A stretch of 64,000 nucleotides of DNA from Pipra filicauda (Eukaryota > Chordata > Aves > Passeriformes > Pipridae). A model generated the notes under the pieces. It did not search any database. It was not told the origin of the DNA and saw nothing but the letters and a program-made list of their open reading frames with translations. The stretch lies in the NCBI RefSeq assembly GCF_003945595.2, contig NW_024104330.1, positions 1,596,838 to 1,660,837 of the forward strand, read 5' to 3'. Position numbers and translations under genes: made by a program. Position 1 is the first letter of the stretch. Each line of letters opens with the position of its first letter. Below are positions 13,803 through 25,225 of this stretch, piece by piece.

Positions 13803-16800
13803 GTGTTTTGCATTCCCCTGTAAGACTCTCAACCGCACTCAACTTCTGTGAGCAAAGCAATAATCTTCCTGCAAAAGGAGTGTGCATAACTAAAATCCTT
13901 ATTGCTCTATGGGCGTTCTGTAGGCAGTGATTGACCTCAGCATTCAGAAGAGACAGGTCCCAGATCTTCTATGAAGATGACATTTAAACACTAATGGCCT
14001 TAAAAGCTATCCAGGAAAACTTGCTGACTCAGGAAAAGGAGTGCTCATGTTTAGGCTGAAACCAATTGCACGTGCTCTGATGTAATTTATTGTTCACAAT
14101 ACACAACTTATTTAAGGCCTTGCAAGCTGTGAAATATTCAAATCAGCAAGAGGGTGACTTTGAATGCTGTTGCTGAAACACAGTGGAAATGCCTTCAGCC
14201 TAAGGGTCAGGGAGTTTGGAGCTCTTCTGTTCCTTGCCGGTCATCAGAAAATGAGTCCAAAAGGCAGTGGGTTTCTGCTTAAATGCAGGGATCTCAGCCC
14301 AGGTTTTCACTTATTTATTAATTATATGCAGCAGTAACCCCTAGACACATAGTGGGGCTGGACAGGGGTATAAATCTAGCTGAAAAAAACACATAAACCT
14401 GTAACAACTGATCTTGTCCAAGGCAACATTTGCTCCTAACTTTTCCTTTTCGTTAGATGCAGTCCCAGCTCCTCAGAGTTATGAATCAGGCTTCCATGAG
14501 TGCCTTGTAAACATGACATAAGAGGTCCAGGTTGGAATGGTGCGGGAGCAACAACTGCACACAGTGAAGAAGAGTCTCGGCTGTGGGCAGAGATTTTACA
14601 GAGCAGCCTGGCAGGAAGGTGTGCACATCAGGAGCTGAAGGAGGTTTGCCTTCCAGCTTTCTTTGACAATAGGGAATTAGCCCCCCATGCTGAGCTGCTC
14701 ACCTGTTTTGGGTTTTTGTGGCTCTTTTTTTTTTTTCCTGTGAGGCCTTTGTATTGCATGAACTTTGTTTTGTCCTTGCTATGAGTTTCAGAGTCAACAA
14801 AGACAAAATTCTCTCCTAATTGGATTTGAGTAAATCTAGCCCACTCTATGCCCTTTGCACCCCACAAATATTGCAGCACCTTTGTGCAGATCTTTACATA
14901 AAGATCCTGGTAACTGATGATTGGTGTCAGGTGAAGAACACATTTTTCCTCCTGTCTGTAGTGTGTATCTCCCACAGAAATTAAAGGAAACTGATTTTAT
15001 TCCACCTCCCCTGCCAACAGGATCTGTTACCCCTCAGTGACAGTCTCAGCTTTCTTTGTGCTGGCAGTTTCTAGCCCTGTTGCACCCAGACTTTCGCATG
15101 GATGATCCACCTCTTAGAGCACCACTGGGTTCGTTTCATAGTCCCATTTATAGGAATGGATTTCCAAGGGTTATGTGACCCCACTGGCTAAGAGAACCTC
15201 CAATTTGGCAACTAAACTGATGCAGAGGTCAAAGCTGTGGTGTACTGCCCAGTGTAGAGACTGGCTTGACACTATTGATCTGGTGATGCCAAGGCTGCTC
15301 TTTATGGGGATTAAAATCCTGGCTTCTTTCCTGGAAAAGTGAGACCATTTTGGACTACTCCTATGTGATGGAACAATTTATGGAAAGCTCTACTGCTTTC
15401 TGGCAGATCTGGTGTGAATGTGCTTGCTTCCACGGCACTGACACTGGAACTGGTCTAAATCACCATGATGCTGTGGAGCACAGGGACTTGGTTCAGTCAG
15501 CCCATTTGAATCCAAAACTGCCATCCCATGACACCAACACAAAACCAGTGCCTGGACTGCAAACTAACAGGTAAAATTCAGCCTCTGCTGCTAATGGTGT
15601 GAGATGAAGCTTATAGATATTGTGGTCAGATCACCTCTCTCAAGCTTCTTAGTTTATTTATCCAGTTGGTGCTTCCCACACCAGCCAAGCTGGGGACAAC
15701 GCACCATTGCTCAGGATGTGCCATTTACCCGGGGAATGATGCAGAGCCTGAGTCTCCTACAGCCTGCTGGGAAACAACTGAGCCCATGGCCATGATAGTG
15801 TACAGGAGAACCAGTTCTGGGTGCCAGCTACTTGCAGGAACCCAAGAAGAGTTCATGTTTCAGCCAACCTCAGAGAGGCCTCCAACACTAAAACCCTCCA
15901 AAAATCCAGCCCTCCTGGGCACCAATCTCCCTGTGCCATGAAGCCCCAAATTTACCTGCTGCAGATGAAATGAAGTGGCAGAGTTCGATTACTGACACCT
16001 CTTGGCTCATGATTATGATGTTACTAATTAACCACCTTGAGCACACCACAAAGACCTTCCCCTTGATAAATGGTCCATTCTGTTACCATGCCTGGTGGAC
16101 AGGGCAGTGACAGAGGTGGGCAAATGTCTGGGGCACTGGCCCTAGCCCTGTACAGGGAGCCCTTTTGATTCATCACACTGTTGCCCCCACGATGTAGAGC
16201 TTCTCGCATGTCATTCAATCTTACTCTACCAGATGCACAAACTGGCAGAGCATACAGAGTTTCTCACCTCCCCTCTGATCTCCTTCTCCTCTCTCCTCAG
16301 CAAGAAGATCAGAAAAGCCACAGTTATCACTGTTTGAGGGTAATACTGGGGTGGTTTACCAGCATGTAACTTGGAGGTCTCATAGTGGAGGTAACTTGGA
16401 CCCTCATAGTGATAATGATGTCCGTTTTGGATACGGTTTCCAACTCCCACCCGGGACTACTCAGGTTTCCTCTACAAGCCTATATAACAACTCCTCCCCC
16501 CAAATAATGCCATTCCCAAGCTCTGCTGCTCATTTCTTCCCAAAAAGACGCTGTGGGGTGGGCTGGATAAGGCACTCAGACTCTCAAAGCTGCGCCTTCC
16601 TTGTCATTTGGGAGAACTTATAATTACAATTCCCATTACTGTAAGTTGTGTACACAATCTTGTAAAACATGACACTTTAAGCCTATTAATTGCCATGCTT
16701 TGAATTCTTGCCAGCAATTTACTCTCCCCCACCCCCAAAGACCCAACACCCAAAAAAGAAATTATTCAGTCATATCTGTAGCAGAACATCACAGCCACAA

Positions 16801-18181
16801 GAGAAACCAGATTCCTGCAGCTGGGTTTGGGGCTCCCAAAGAGCTGTCCTGATGCATGATCCACATGGGCTTGTAGGGTCCTTCTCCCAGCTGTTAGCAA
16901 GGTCTACTCTTCCCATGGGATTAGTACCTTCAAGACTCTGACAAAACCCAGGCTCATGCACACCAGATGCTTCTCCCCCTCCCCAATCCTGCTTAGCCTC
17001 ACCCTTCCCCAGAGGGTGTTTGAGCTTAATTAGGACAACCCCTGAGCTTAGACTCCTTTCTGGTCCCCAGTGCTCAGCTCTGAATCATGGTAGACTCTCA
17101 ATCCAGATCCTTCAGGCTGCCAAGAAAGAGCGAGCTAGCTTGCCAGGAAAGTGGGGGTTCAGCATACCCCAAATGAGCCAAAATGACCTAAAACCTCTCT
17201 GTATCCACTTTACAGGCACAGGTGCATTAGTCCTTATCTTCTGCTCAAACTTCAGCTTTCTTCCTAGGAAGAAGTCCCTGTTCTTCAGCTCATTTTTATT
17301 TCCAGAGCACTTTGAGTGTCTGGCCCCAGTTAATCTGTTGTGCCTTTGATGGCAGTGACCTTCTTCCCTCCCTCCACAAGTTCCAGCAGCAGCAGGATCC
17401 CAAGCCTTGTCCTTGCAAATCGCTTTGGAGCCCTTTAAGCAGAAAGTAATGTTGCAGATGCAAAAGATCTGTATGCAGCAAAGACTGAGTGGATTTAAAA
17501 TACTAATAATTTTTCTGTCTGGAGCACATGTGAGGACACCAAAGGGTTTTGCAAACAATGGTGAGGTTCTGATCACGTCGTGATGTGGGAAGACAAAGAA
17601 ACCATGTGTAATCAGAAATGGAAGCAAATGGAGATGGTCAAGAGCCAAAATGGGGACAGGGGTCCTGCTTGCCTTTGGCTTCTCCTACACATGGGACATC
17701 TCACTGACTTCAGAAGGGAGGAAAGAGAACTCCCTTTGAGAGAGTTGTTCTTCAACCAAACAAGAAGGAGCAGAGTGGAGGACACCAAAGCACGACATGG
17801 AGATCTTCCTCAGAGCCAGGCTCTAGCACAAGAGCCCCAAGAGCTGCATCCAGTTCTTTTCTAATCCCTCACCAAGTGGACTTTCATCATACTCATAATT
17901 AGGGATAATAATTTAAAGAGATAGTTGAATAACCAAATCTGCTAATCCTTTAGTGGAGCCTCTTTCCTTTAATCTCTCTCTGGTTCACTAATGCATGAAA
18001 ATATAGCCAGGCACTCACTGCCCTCATTAGAGGGAAACTTTACCCTCCTCCTCTTGGCCTCAGAGGCATGCCAGTGATGAACAGAGAGCACAAAGGCAGC
18101 CCTCTGACTGCTCGAGACATGCGAGAACTTTGAAAACATCAACCTGGGCTTGTTTCAAGACCGATGTCACAACAGAGGCCA

Positions 18182-18195
18182 GTTGTCATGGAAAC
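18182..18195. promoter_or_regulatory. RFX X-box-like palindrome
   Basis: GTTGTCATGGAAAC is within two bases of the perfect RFX palindrome GTTGCCATGGCAAC. It lies in intron 1, about 400 bases from a homeodomain-motif cluster. Binding is inferred from the motif only. Confidence 0.45.
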
Positions 18196-18584
18196 AGGTT
18201 ATCAGCTATCAAAAACCATCCATGAAAAAAGTGTCACAAGGAGAGATGACAACTGGGGCTGTGAAGAGGCGAAGGCCCTGCACATAGGAAACTCTGACTT
18301 CTTCAAGCCTCCTCCTTCATCTAACCAGATGAACATCCTCCCCTTTACTATAATTTCTGTGGTCACAATGAGCCACCCTGCTCTTCCTGTGGCAAAGCTT
18401 GGTTTGCCACCAACAGGGTGCTTTTGCACATCCCCTCCAGCCCTCTTGTTAGTGCCCTGGCCACTGTGCTCCCACGGTGGGCCATTGGGAGCCCACTGTG
18501 GGGACCAGGAACACCAGTGCCAGCATCTGCCTAGTAAGAGCTGATGCACTTGCTGAGCTATGAGCAGTCGCAAGTGGGAAGCCA

Positions 18585-18645
18585 TTGTTAATTAATCAGA
18601 TACGCCATGTAATAGCATTAATCACAATCAATATATTAGATAGGG
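18585..18645. promoter_or_regulatory. SOX/homeodomain motif cluster
   Basis: GCCATTGTTAATTAATCAGA combines a SOX core (CATTGTT) abutting TTAATTAAT. It is followed by GCATTAATCACAATCAATAT with further TAAT and ATCAAT sites. The tight spacing is enhancer-like. Confidence 0.35.
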
Positions 18646-21600
18646 ATGATGAAGATGCTGTGCAATCTCTGCCAGATAGCAAACACACCCACACAGCACA
18701 GCCACACACAGTCCTTGGAATGTCCACGTTCTTCGCCTGATCCTCCTGGCTTGATTACAGCATCAAGCTCTCTTTTCGCCTCTGCTTCTGGGATCTTGTC
18801 ATTCTCCTCTCCCCTGCCTGCCTCTGGGTTCACCCTTTCAATCTGTCTCCCTCTTCCCTCCATCCTGCCTGCATTCCTTGTTTTTCTCCCATGATGTAAC
18901 TTGGAGAGCTGCTCTGAGAGGCACCTGTCTCATCCACACATGCCTCCATCTCCAGAGCTGGCAAAAGCTTTGGGAAAGGATGGAATTGAGACCTTGATGT
19001 GCTGTTGTGTAGGTGGGCAGTGAGGGCTGTGCTGTTCCTCTCAGAGGCCCTCTGCTCCACCAGAAAAGCATGTTAGCCTTTGCCAGAGCTGAGTGACAGT
19101 AGAGACTGCCTAAAAATGCAACATGATCCCACCATTCATCTCAACTGCTCTTCCCATGTTTTCCCGAGGAACAAACTCCATGTTCTCTTCTCCTGGTGTC
19201 CCTTATCCCAGGAGCAGGAATTCTGTGATGGAAAGGCATCTGCACTTGGATAAAGGGTCCTTCCAGAAAAAACACTCCTCCCTTCCCACACACACAGCCA
19301 CAACCTCTCTGCAGAAGCTGGAAGGGTAATGCATTTTCTCTGGCAGCTGCCACCACAGACATAAGAGGCATGTTTGAGATAACAAGACTTCATTTCAAAC
19401 AGGAATGGTTTTCATGGCAGGCACAGTGAATAAATGTAAGTCGTCTATTCTTGCTTCAAGTCCTGCTCTCCCTAACAGCGTGGAAAAGAAACCCCTGACA
19501 TACCAAAAACTTTGACAGAGTTAACGACCAGTCCAGGCTTTAAAACAGAAAATAATGCCTTAATCTTGGGTTAAAAAGGAAAACTAAATGCATTCCATTA
19601 AAAGCAGATGAGAGGATATGAAAAATGCTTTTGGAAGCTAAATAATAGTAAAAACATTTTAAACATCCTAACAAATTGGCAGAAAAGCCTAGTGAGTCAT
19701 TTAATGCTCTCCATGCAGGCGGCATTACTGGCTGGGTAATTTATGCTTCTTCACAGCATGGTCTCAGGGCAGGTCGCTCAGGGAGGGTGTGTTCAAACCC
19801 ACCATTTTTTCAGCTATGAAGAACAAGAGGCCTCTTCCTGTGCTCACTCAGTCTTGAGGGAGGTTTTCTACCGGCACCGGGGCCATGACAAAGCAGGTTG
19901 GGAACTGGTCTTTGATGGTGAACCAAGCAGCTTCAGCAGGAGGTCTGCTGTTCCCCAGGATGGCAGTGCCAGCAGGGCAGGAGCAGGATGAAGACCCCCA
20001 CAGCAGGAGCTGGGACTCTCATGTGCAGAGTGTAAACAGGACCAGGAGAAAGGCTGTTACATGAGAACAGGGAATGAGGGGCATTTGAAGAGTCCTACCA
20101 CACGTGAAGGCTGAAGGAATAATTGCATACAAGGTTTGCCTGGGGTTGATGAAGGCCAGCATTCTCCTCTGAGTGAAGAAGAAACGCAAAGCAGGCGCTC
20201 TGGGATGGAACAGCCAAGCATGGCCAAACTCCTCCTTGCTCAGTTGCCTTCTTGCCACCCTTCTCGGACCCTGATTTGTTGGGCTGTAGAGATACTTCTA
20301 GGTGGAGAGGTCTAACAAATTGTGTGGGGTGACAGGAGACTGCTTCCCCCAGTGACCACCCACCCCAATGACTGTCTCAACTTGTACTTTCCATGTTTTC
20401 ATGAGGTCTCAGAAAAGTTGAAGCTATCAATTTAAAGCAGACCTTGCAATTTCTCAGTGCAAAAATACAGTCTCTCGCAGTCCTCTGAACACAAGCTGAA
20501 AAGCCTGCTGCCCCTTGGTCAGGCCCAGGAGGAAGCCTGATTCCCTGCTGCACTTCCTGGGAGTTTCTGAGCCTTTTCCTAGCAGAGAGCATTAGGTATG
20601 TTGATAAATTCAGGTGCTGCAGAGGTTGCACCGCCTGGCACAGATGGCTGAGATACAATGGGACCGTCATTACCAGCCTGCATTAGCTACAGGTAATGAG
20701 CTATGGCCAATGCCAATCCCAGTTGCCTTCCATTCAGCTGGGTTTGTCCTCAGATAGCCACGCTGGACATCCATCAGTCCAACAGAAGCTTAAATATTGA
20801 CCTGAATGATCTACCTCTTATCTCCTCACTTTAAGGCCATGTGAGCTGAGACAAAGCCGAGACAAGGTCTTGGTGTCTGTGCCTGCTGTGTTCTTGCTTA
20901 TGAGAGCAGGAGCTGGATGGAGCAAATCTTCTCTCTATACCTCCTGACAGCTGACCTGGATACTTAGGTGGGATGAAAAGTGTGAGTGGAGATCTAGACC
21001 TTTCCCAAATTCAATATTCTGAGTTCAGAGGAAGCTTTACTCTGATTAACACCCATTTCTTTACTAGATGTAGATTACAAAGATGAACTGTCTGATTTAT
21101 AGTTCTAGTTTTCGAGCAGGGAGAAGAAACTAGAGATGATGAAATAGTCATAAGTTCAAAGTTATTTTTAGCTTCCTAGAGACTGAGTCTCAAATGAGTG
21201 AAACAAACAAATCCAGCCGGGATTAGCAAATTGCACATATAGAATTGTATACCTACTTTTGCATTCTCAAAGCCCTCTTCTCCCAGACAAAGCTTTGTGC
21301 CACCTTCTTCTTACCTGTAACCACCTAAATTTATAATTTTGGCAAATGAGTGTTGGGTGTGTGAAGAACAGTAGGATTAAAGACTTGGGGACATAAAATG
21401 GTGGGTGATTTACATGAGACTTTTCTGAACTGACTGTTATTATGGGGGTGACTTTGAACTTGGATAAAGTTGCATGATTCCACAGCAAGCCTCAATCCCA
21501 AGTAAAGGACTCGGTCTTTTACAAATAGTTTTTCCTTTCATGTCATTCCTATTGAGAAGCTGTTTCTGAATTTCTGTCCTTTGAGAACCATGCTGACCAC

Positions 21601-22345
21601 TAGTGTACATTGCTCTTTCATGCTGTGGTGTTCCATCTCCAGCAGAGCTGGAATAGTCCAGCATTTCTCCTTCAGACTTTGCCTTCTTAGGCTAAACACA
21701 TGGCTGGTGTCTTTGTCTCATCCAATGGGTCTTCATTCCTGTGGCCATCCCAGAAACCCTCCTCTGCTCAGGCCTCCCCAGGAGAGCTTGCTAATGCCAT
21801 GGTCATGATTTTCCCGTCTCTGCATGAAACACCTGGTCTGCTAGGTCCAGCACTGTCCTTTCCAGCTGCAACACTGGAAGTCCAGGTTGTTATTCCCTGT
21901 ACCCCTAAATACATTTCACATCATTTCTATTACTCAGAGCAATCCAAAGCTGAGGTTCCCACTCTCCTCTCCATGGAAAATGCCTCTGAACCTCATGCCA
22001 TCAGCAGATTTCATTAGCGCATTCCAGTGATAGCCCACCAAACCACTCTGTCCTTCAATCAGGCTTTTCCTGTCCCTCAGGAAATCTGATAAGCAAAACC
22101 CACCATGCCAGCAGCCATGGCTAGGGCTCTGCTAGCAGTGTGGGGACTGCAGTTCTGGTGCTTACTCTGGAAGTGCTCAGAAATGGAGAAAGCCGAAGAG
22201 ACTCCAGCTCTTTCTCCATTACACATAATTTTGTTTTCTTTTCCTTTTTTCTTATCTTTTAGTTTTACATCTCATGTTTTCCCAACCGTCTCATGTTCTT
22301 TGGTTTTTAAGGTGCAAAAAGAAATGTGAATCCATACATGTATAC

Positions 22346-22514
22346 CATGCCCAGAGAAGTTGTGGATGCCCCATCCCCAACAGTGTTCAAGGCCACGCTG
22401 GATGAGGCATTGAGCAACCTGGTCTAGCGGGGGGTCCCTCTGGCCATGGCAGTGGTGTTGGAAACTAAATGATCTTTAAGGTCCCTTCCAACCGAAACCA
22501 TCTATGATTCTATA
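22346..22514 (+). mobile_element. CR1 LINE, 3' end fragment
   Basis: This is a clear CR1 3' terminus. It has GAGAAGTTGTGGATGCCCCA, then GTGTTCAAGGCCACGCTGGA, then GATCTTTAAGGTCCCTTCCA, and ends in the diagnostic short tail CTATGATTCTATA. It is 5'-truncated, as is usual for CR1. It is the youngest-looking interspersed repeat in the window and strong evidence of a sauropsid, most likely avian, genome. Confidence 0.93.
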
Positions 22515-22789
22515 CTGTGAACACCCATGATTGCTGCATGGACAAGGATCTTTGCATGGGAGATCTTCTCAGTGTTGAACAGTCTCTTTTGTAGTCTTAG
22601 TGGGATTAGCATTCCTGAGGCTTGAAGTTATCACCCATGACCTTAAGTACAAGTGCTTGAACACCCTATCCTGTGTGTTTTGTTGAAGTTCAGGGGGACA
22701 ATGAGGGGACATTTTAACCACCACGGGGACACTGACTTCAAGAGGTCAGCAGTCTGATCCACTCGCCCTGCCCAGCCAGCTAATAATCT

Positions 22790-22965
22790 CCTTGCTTGCT
22801 AAGAAATTTAGTCAGTGTTAAATTACATGTTTGATTGCCTGTGGTAAATACATTTAGCTGGGATTTATAACCAAAATGACAGGCAGATCCTTAAACTCTT
22901 CCTCACCATTTATAAGGATTAATTATTTTTAGTCTGAACATTGTAAAAATGTATCTACTACCTAA
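22790..22965. promoter_or_regulatory. AT-rich candidate regulatory block
   Basis: Non-repetitive block with TTAAATTACATGTTTGATTG, ATTTATAACC and GGATTAATTATTTTTAG, including a bicoid/OTX-type GGATTA. It lies about 280 bases downstream of the CR1 end and is not part of it. Confidence 0.25.
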
Positions 22966-23448
22966 GACCTTTCACAGGACAGAAAGAGAACTGGGTCCCC
23001 ATGATTTGCACAACTTCACAATTAACATGTACATTTATCCACTAAGCTTCACTCATTAGGCAAGAAATTCAGAAACCATTTCCCCATTGCAAGGTGTGAC
23101 ACACTGGAGGCATTTTCTGGTCTGCCCAACCATCACCGTATCACCTTCCTGGGAAAGCAGATTCTTCCTCTGGAGAAGTCCTATTGCTCTTGGAAGTCTG
23201 ATGCCACCTAAAGGCATCAAATGTACTGCTTAATGTCCAACTCACCTACTTAACACATGGAGAGCAAGTGTATGTATAGGTAACTGGAAACGTGGGAGAT
23301 TAGGCTGGGAGGCAGCAGATTGAGACTAAAAGTAGTAATCTGTCCTCAATGCCACTAGTGTTGGCAGGCCTACCACAATTTCATAATTCTGAGGAGAGAT
23401 CTAGGCAGACAGCAGGAGCAGTGATTTTCCCAGCATAGCAAGTGGCCC

Positions 23449-23504
23449 AGACACTTGTTTGGATGCCCTTTCACCAAGACACTGTTGTTTGGATGCCCTT
23501 TCCA
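23449..23504 (+). repeat. Two-copy 28-base tandem duplication
   Basis: Copy 1 (23449-23476) and copy 2 (23477-23504) share AGACACT, TGTTTGGATGCCCTTTC and a CCA end, differing by compensating small indels. The second copy has GTTG and the first has a CAC insertion before CCA. It is a local slippage-type duplication with no gene. Confidence 0.85.
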
Positions 23505-24934
23505 AAAGCATCATGAGAACTTTCATGCCCATCAGTGAGAACAGGCACTGCCATTCTGATTGAAAGCAAGTTTTTGAGATAAACACAAGCTTTAACATCA
23601 CACTGGGGACCAGAAGAAGGTGGAAGATATCTCCTTAACTCAGTTACACTGCTCCAAGCAGTCTATTGGGTCTGGAATGGAAAGGTCCCCAACCCACAAG
23701 CGGAGTCATTGTGGTGACACTGGGATCAATTCCAACAATTACTCTCCTTTCTACCCCCTGTGAAGCTTGGAGCTGTACTCATTATTAATGAGTACATTAA
23801 ACCAAATCAGCTAGTAAGGAATTCGTGTTTCACAGACAACATGACAAAACAGCATGCAAAGACAGCAGATTGGACATCTTGCAGTCTCCAGCTCAGAGGC
23901 CTATCCCACCCACTGCTCCTGGGTGACAGCAATGACAGAATGTCCTCACACTGCCAGGATGAAAAATGTGCATTTACACTGAGGCAGGAACATGCAGTTG
24001 AGGAGTGTGGCTTGGCCCGAAATTCAGATACAGAGATCCTCTTCAAGACTTGGCATGTCTGGTCAGGCAGGACACGTCCTGGCTTTAGAGCAGTTGTTAT
24101 TTGGAACCTTGGTCCCAGTGTTAGCAAGGTAGGAGATCGTGAAAGTAGCAATGGGGACAGTTATATGAAGCTGCTTAAACTTACAAACTTCTAAGAAGTT
24201 TCAGGCTGAGCTTTGGATCAATTCTTATTCCTTCCAGATTGCTTCACTCATCCCTCCTGGGTACTCTTGATCAAATCACAAAAATGCTGAGCAGATTCTT
24301 ACACCGTACTTTCTAATAAACCGTTTAGGAAAGCAGAGTTGACAGCATCTTACAGTTTTTTCTTCTTTCTTCTTTTTTAAACTAGCTCCACAGTCTCTGC
24401 CAAATTCAAAGATGCCAAGTATGATCAGGCTGTGGATGGCACCATTCATTTGTGTCAATCCTCTTCATACTAGATGAGCAGACAGGACATATGGGCCTAT
24501 CCTTAACAGAGTGCACACAAGAAATAAATGGGAGATTTCTGCAAACCAGTAAACTTCCAAGTGCAAGATTAACCCAAGGACTGCCAGATGCAGAGGGGAG
24601 CTGCTCTAAGTAGAGAAAGTTGAGAATTGTTCTTTCATCTCTGATTCCTGTGAATACACCCTGGAAGAGGATACGGTGGAGAGGAGAGGTCTCCAAGACT
24701 ATACTGCACTGTACTTCATCTCCATGGACCAGAGTTTGGCAAATCAGCATCTCAGACAGTGTGTTCAGCCTCTCAAACACAGTCTACACCTTATCCTCAT
24801 GTCTTGAGGTTAGTCTGGTCATCTGGACCATCTGGAGAGTACCCTGACACCCCACAACCCTCCTACAGTTTCAGAGGTGAAAATCAGAACTGTGAGTCTG
24901 TGTTTGGGAAAACTGGTCTCTCTAGTGAGTAGAG

Positions 24935-25225
24935 AGAGAAGCTTAATCTGCTTAGCTTAATGAAGAGAAGGTGAAGACGTGATGCGACTGTAATCTGTTA
25001 AGTACTACCACTGGGAGAAGGCTTTTAACAGTGAAGGGCTTTTTAATCCACTAGACAGACAGAATGAGATCCAGTAGATGGAAGATGAAGGTGAGCAGAT
25101 ACAGTCTATAAATAAAGTGCAATTTTTTTGAAACAGTGAAAGCAATTAGCTACTAAAGAACCTATAGAGAGATACGCTAGGTCCCCCAACTCCTGAAGTC
25201 TTAATCAAGACCTAGTTATGTTTGA
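24935..25225 (+). mobile_element. Ancient CR1-type LINE fragment
   Basis: Diverged but colinear with the 3' non-LTR segment of an old CR1 lineage. It has GCTTAATCTGCTTAGCTTAA, then GAGAAGGTGAAGACGTGATG, then a GGGCTTTTTAATCCACTAGA-like motif, ACAGTGAAAGCAATTAGCTA and TTAATCAAGACCTAGTTATG. Many small indels indicate great age. The extreme 3' end is not obvious. Confidence 0.7.

Larger units (their letters stand above)
13803..22345. other. Intronic stretch, mostly unique sequence
   Basis: Holds the RFX-like site at 18182 and the SOX/homeodomain cluster at 18585. Minus-strand frames of up to 178 codons (17112-17648) show no domain. No confident repeat was recognised across about 8.5 kb. Confidence 0.55.

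Noticed and set aside
17112..17648. 178-codon minus-strand frame
   Set aside because: No domain or repeat-derived protein signature. Looks like chance in intronic DNA.
21950..22090. Possible antisense CR1 internal region (CCATCAGCAGATTTCATTAG)
   Set aside because: One short phrase only, without the expected following motifs.
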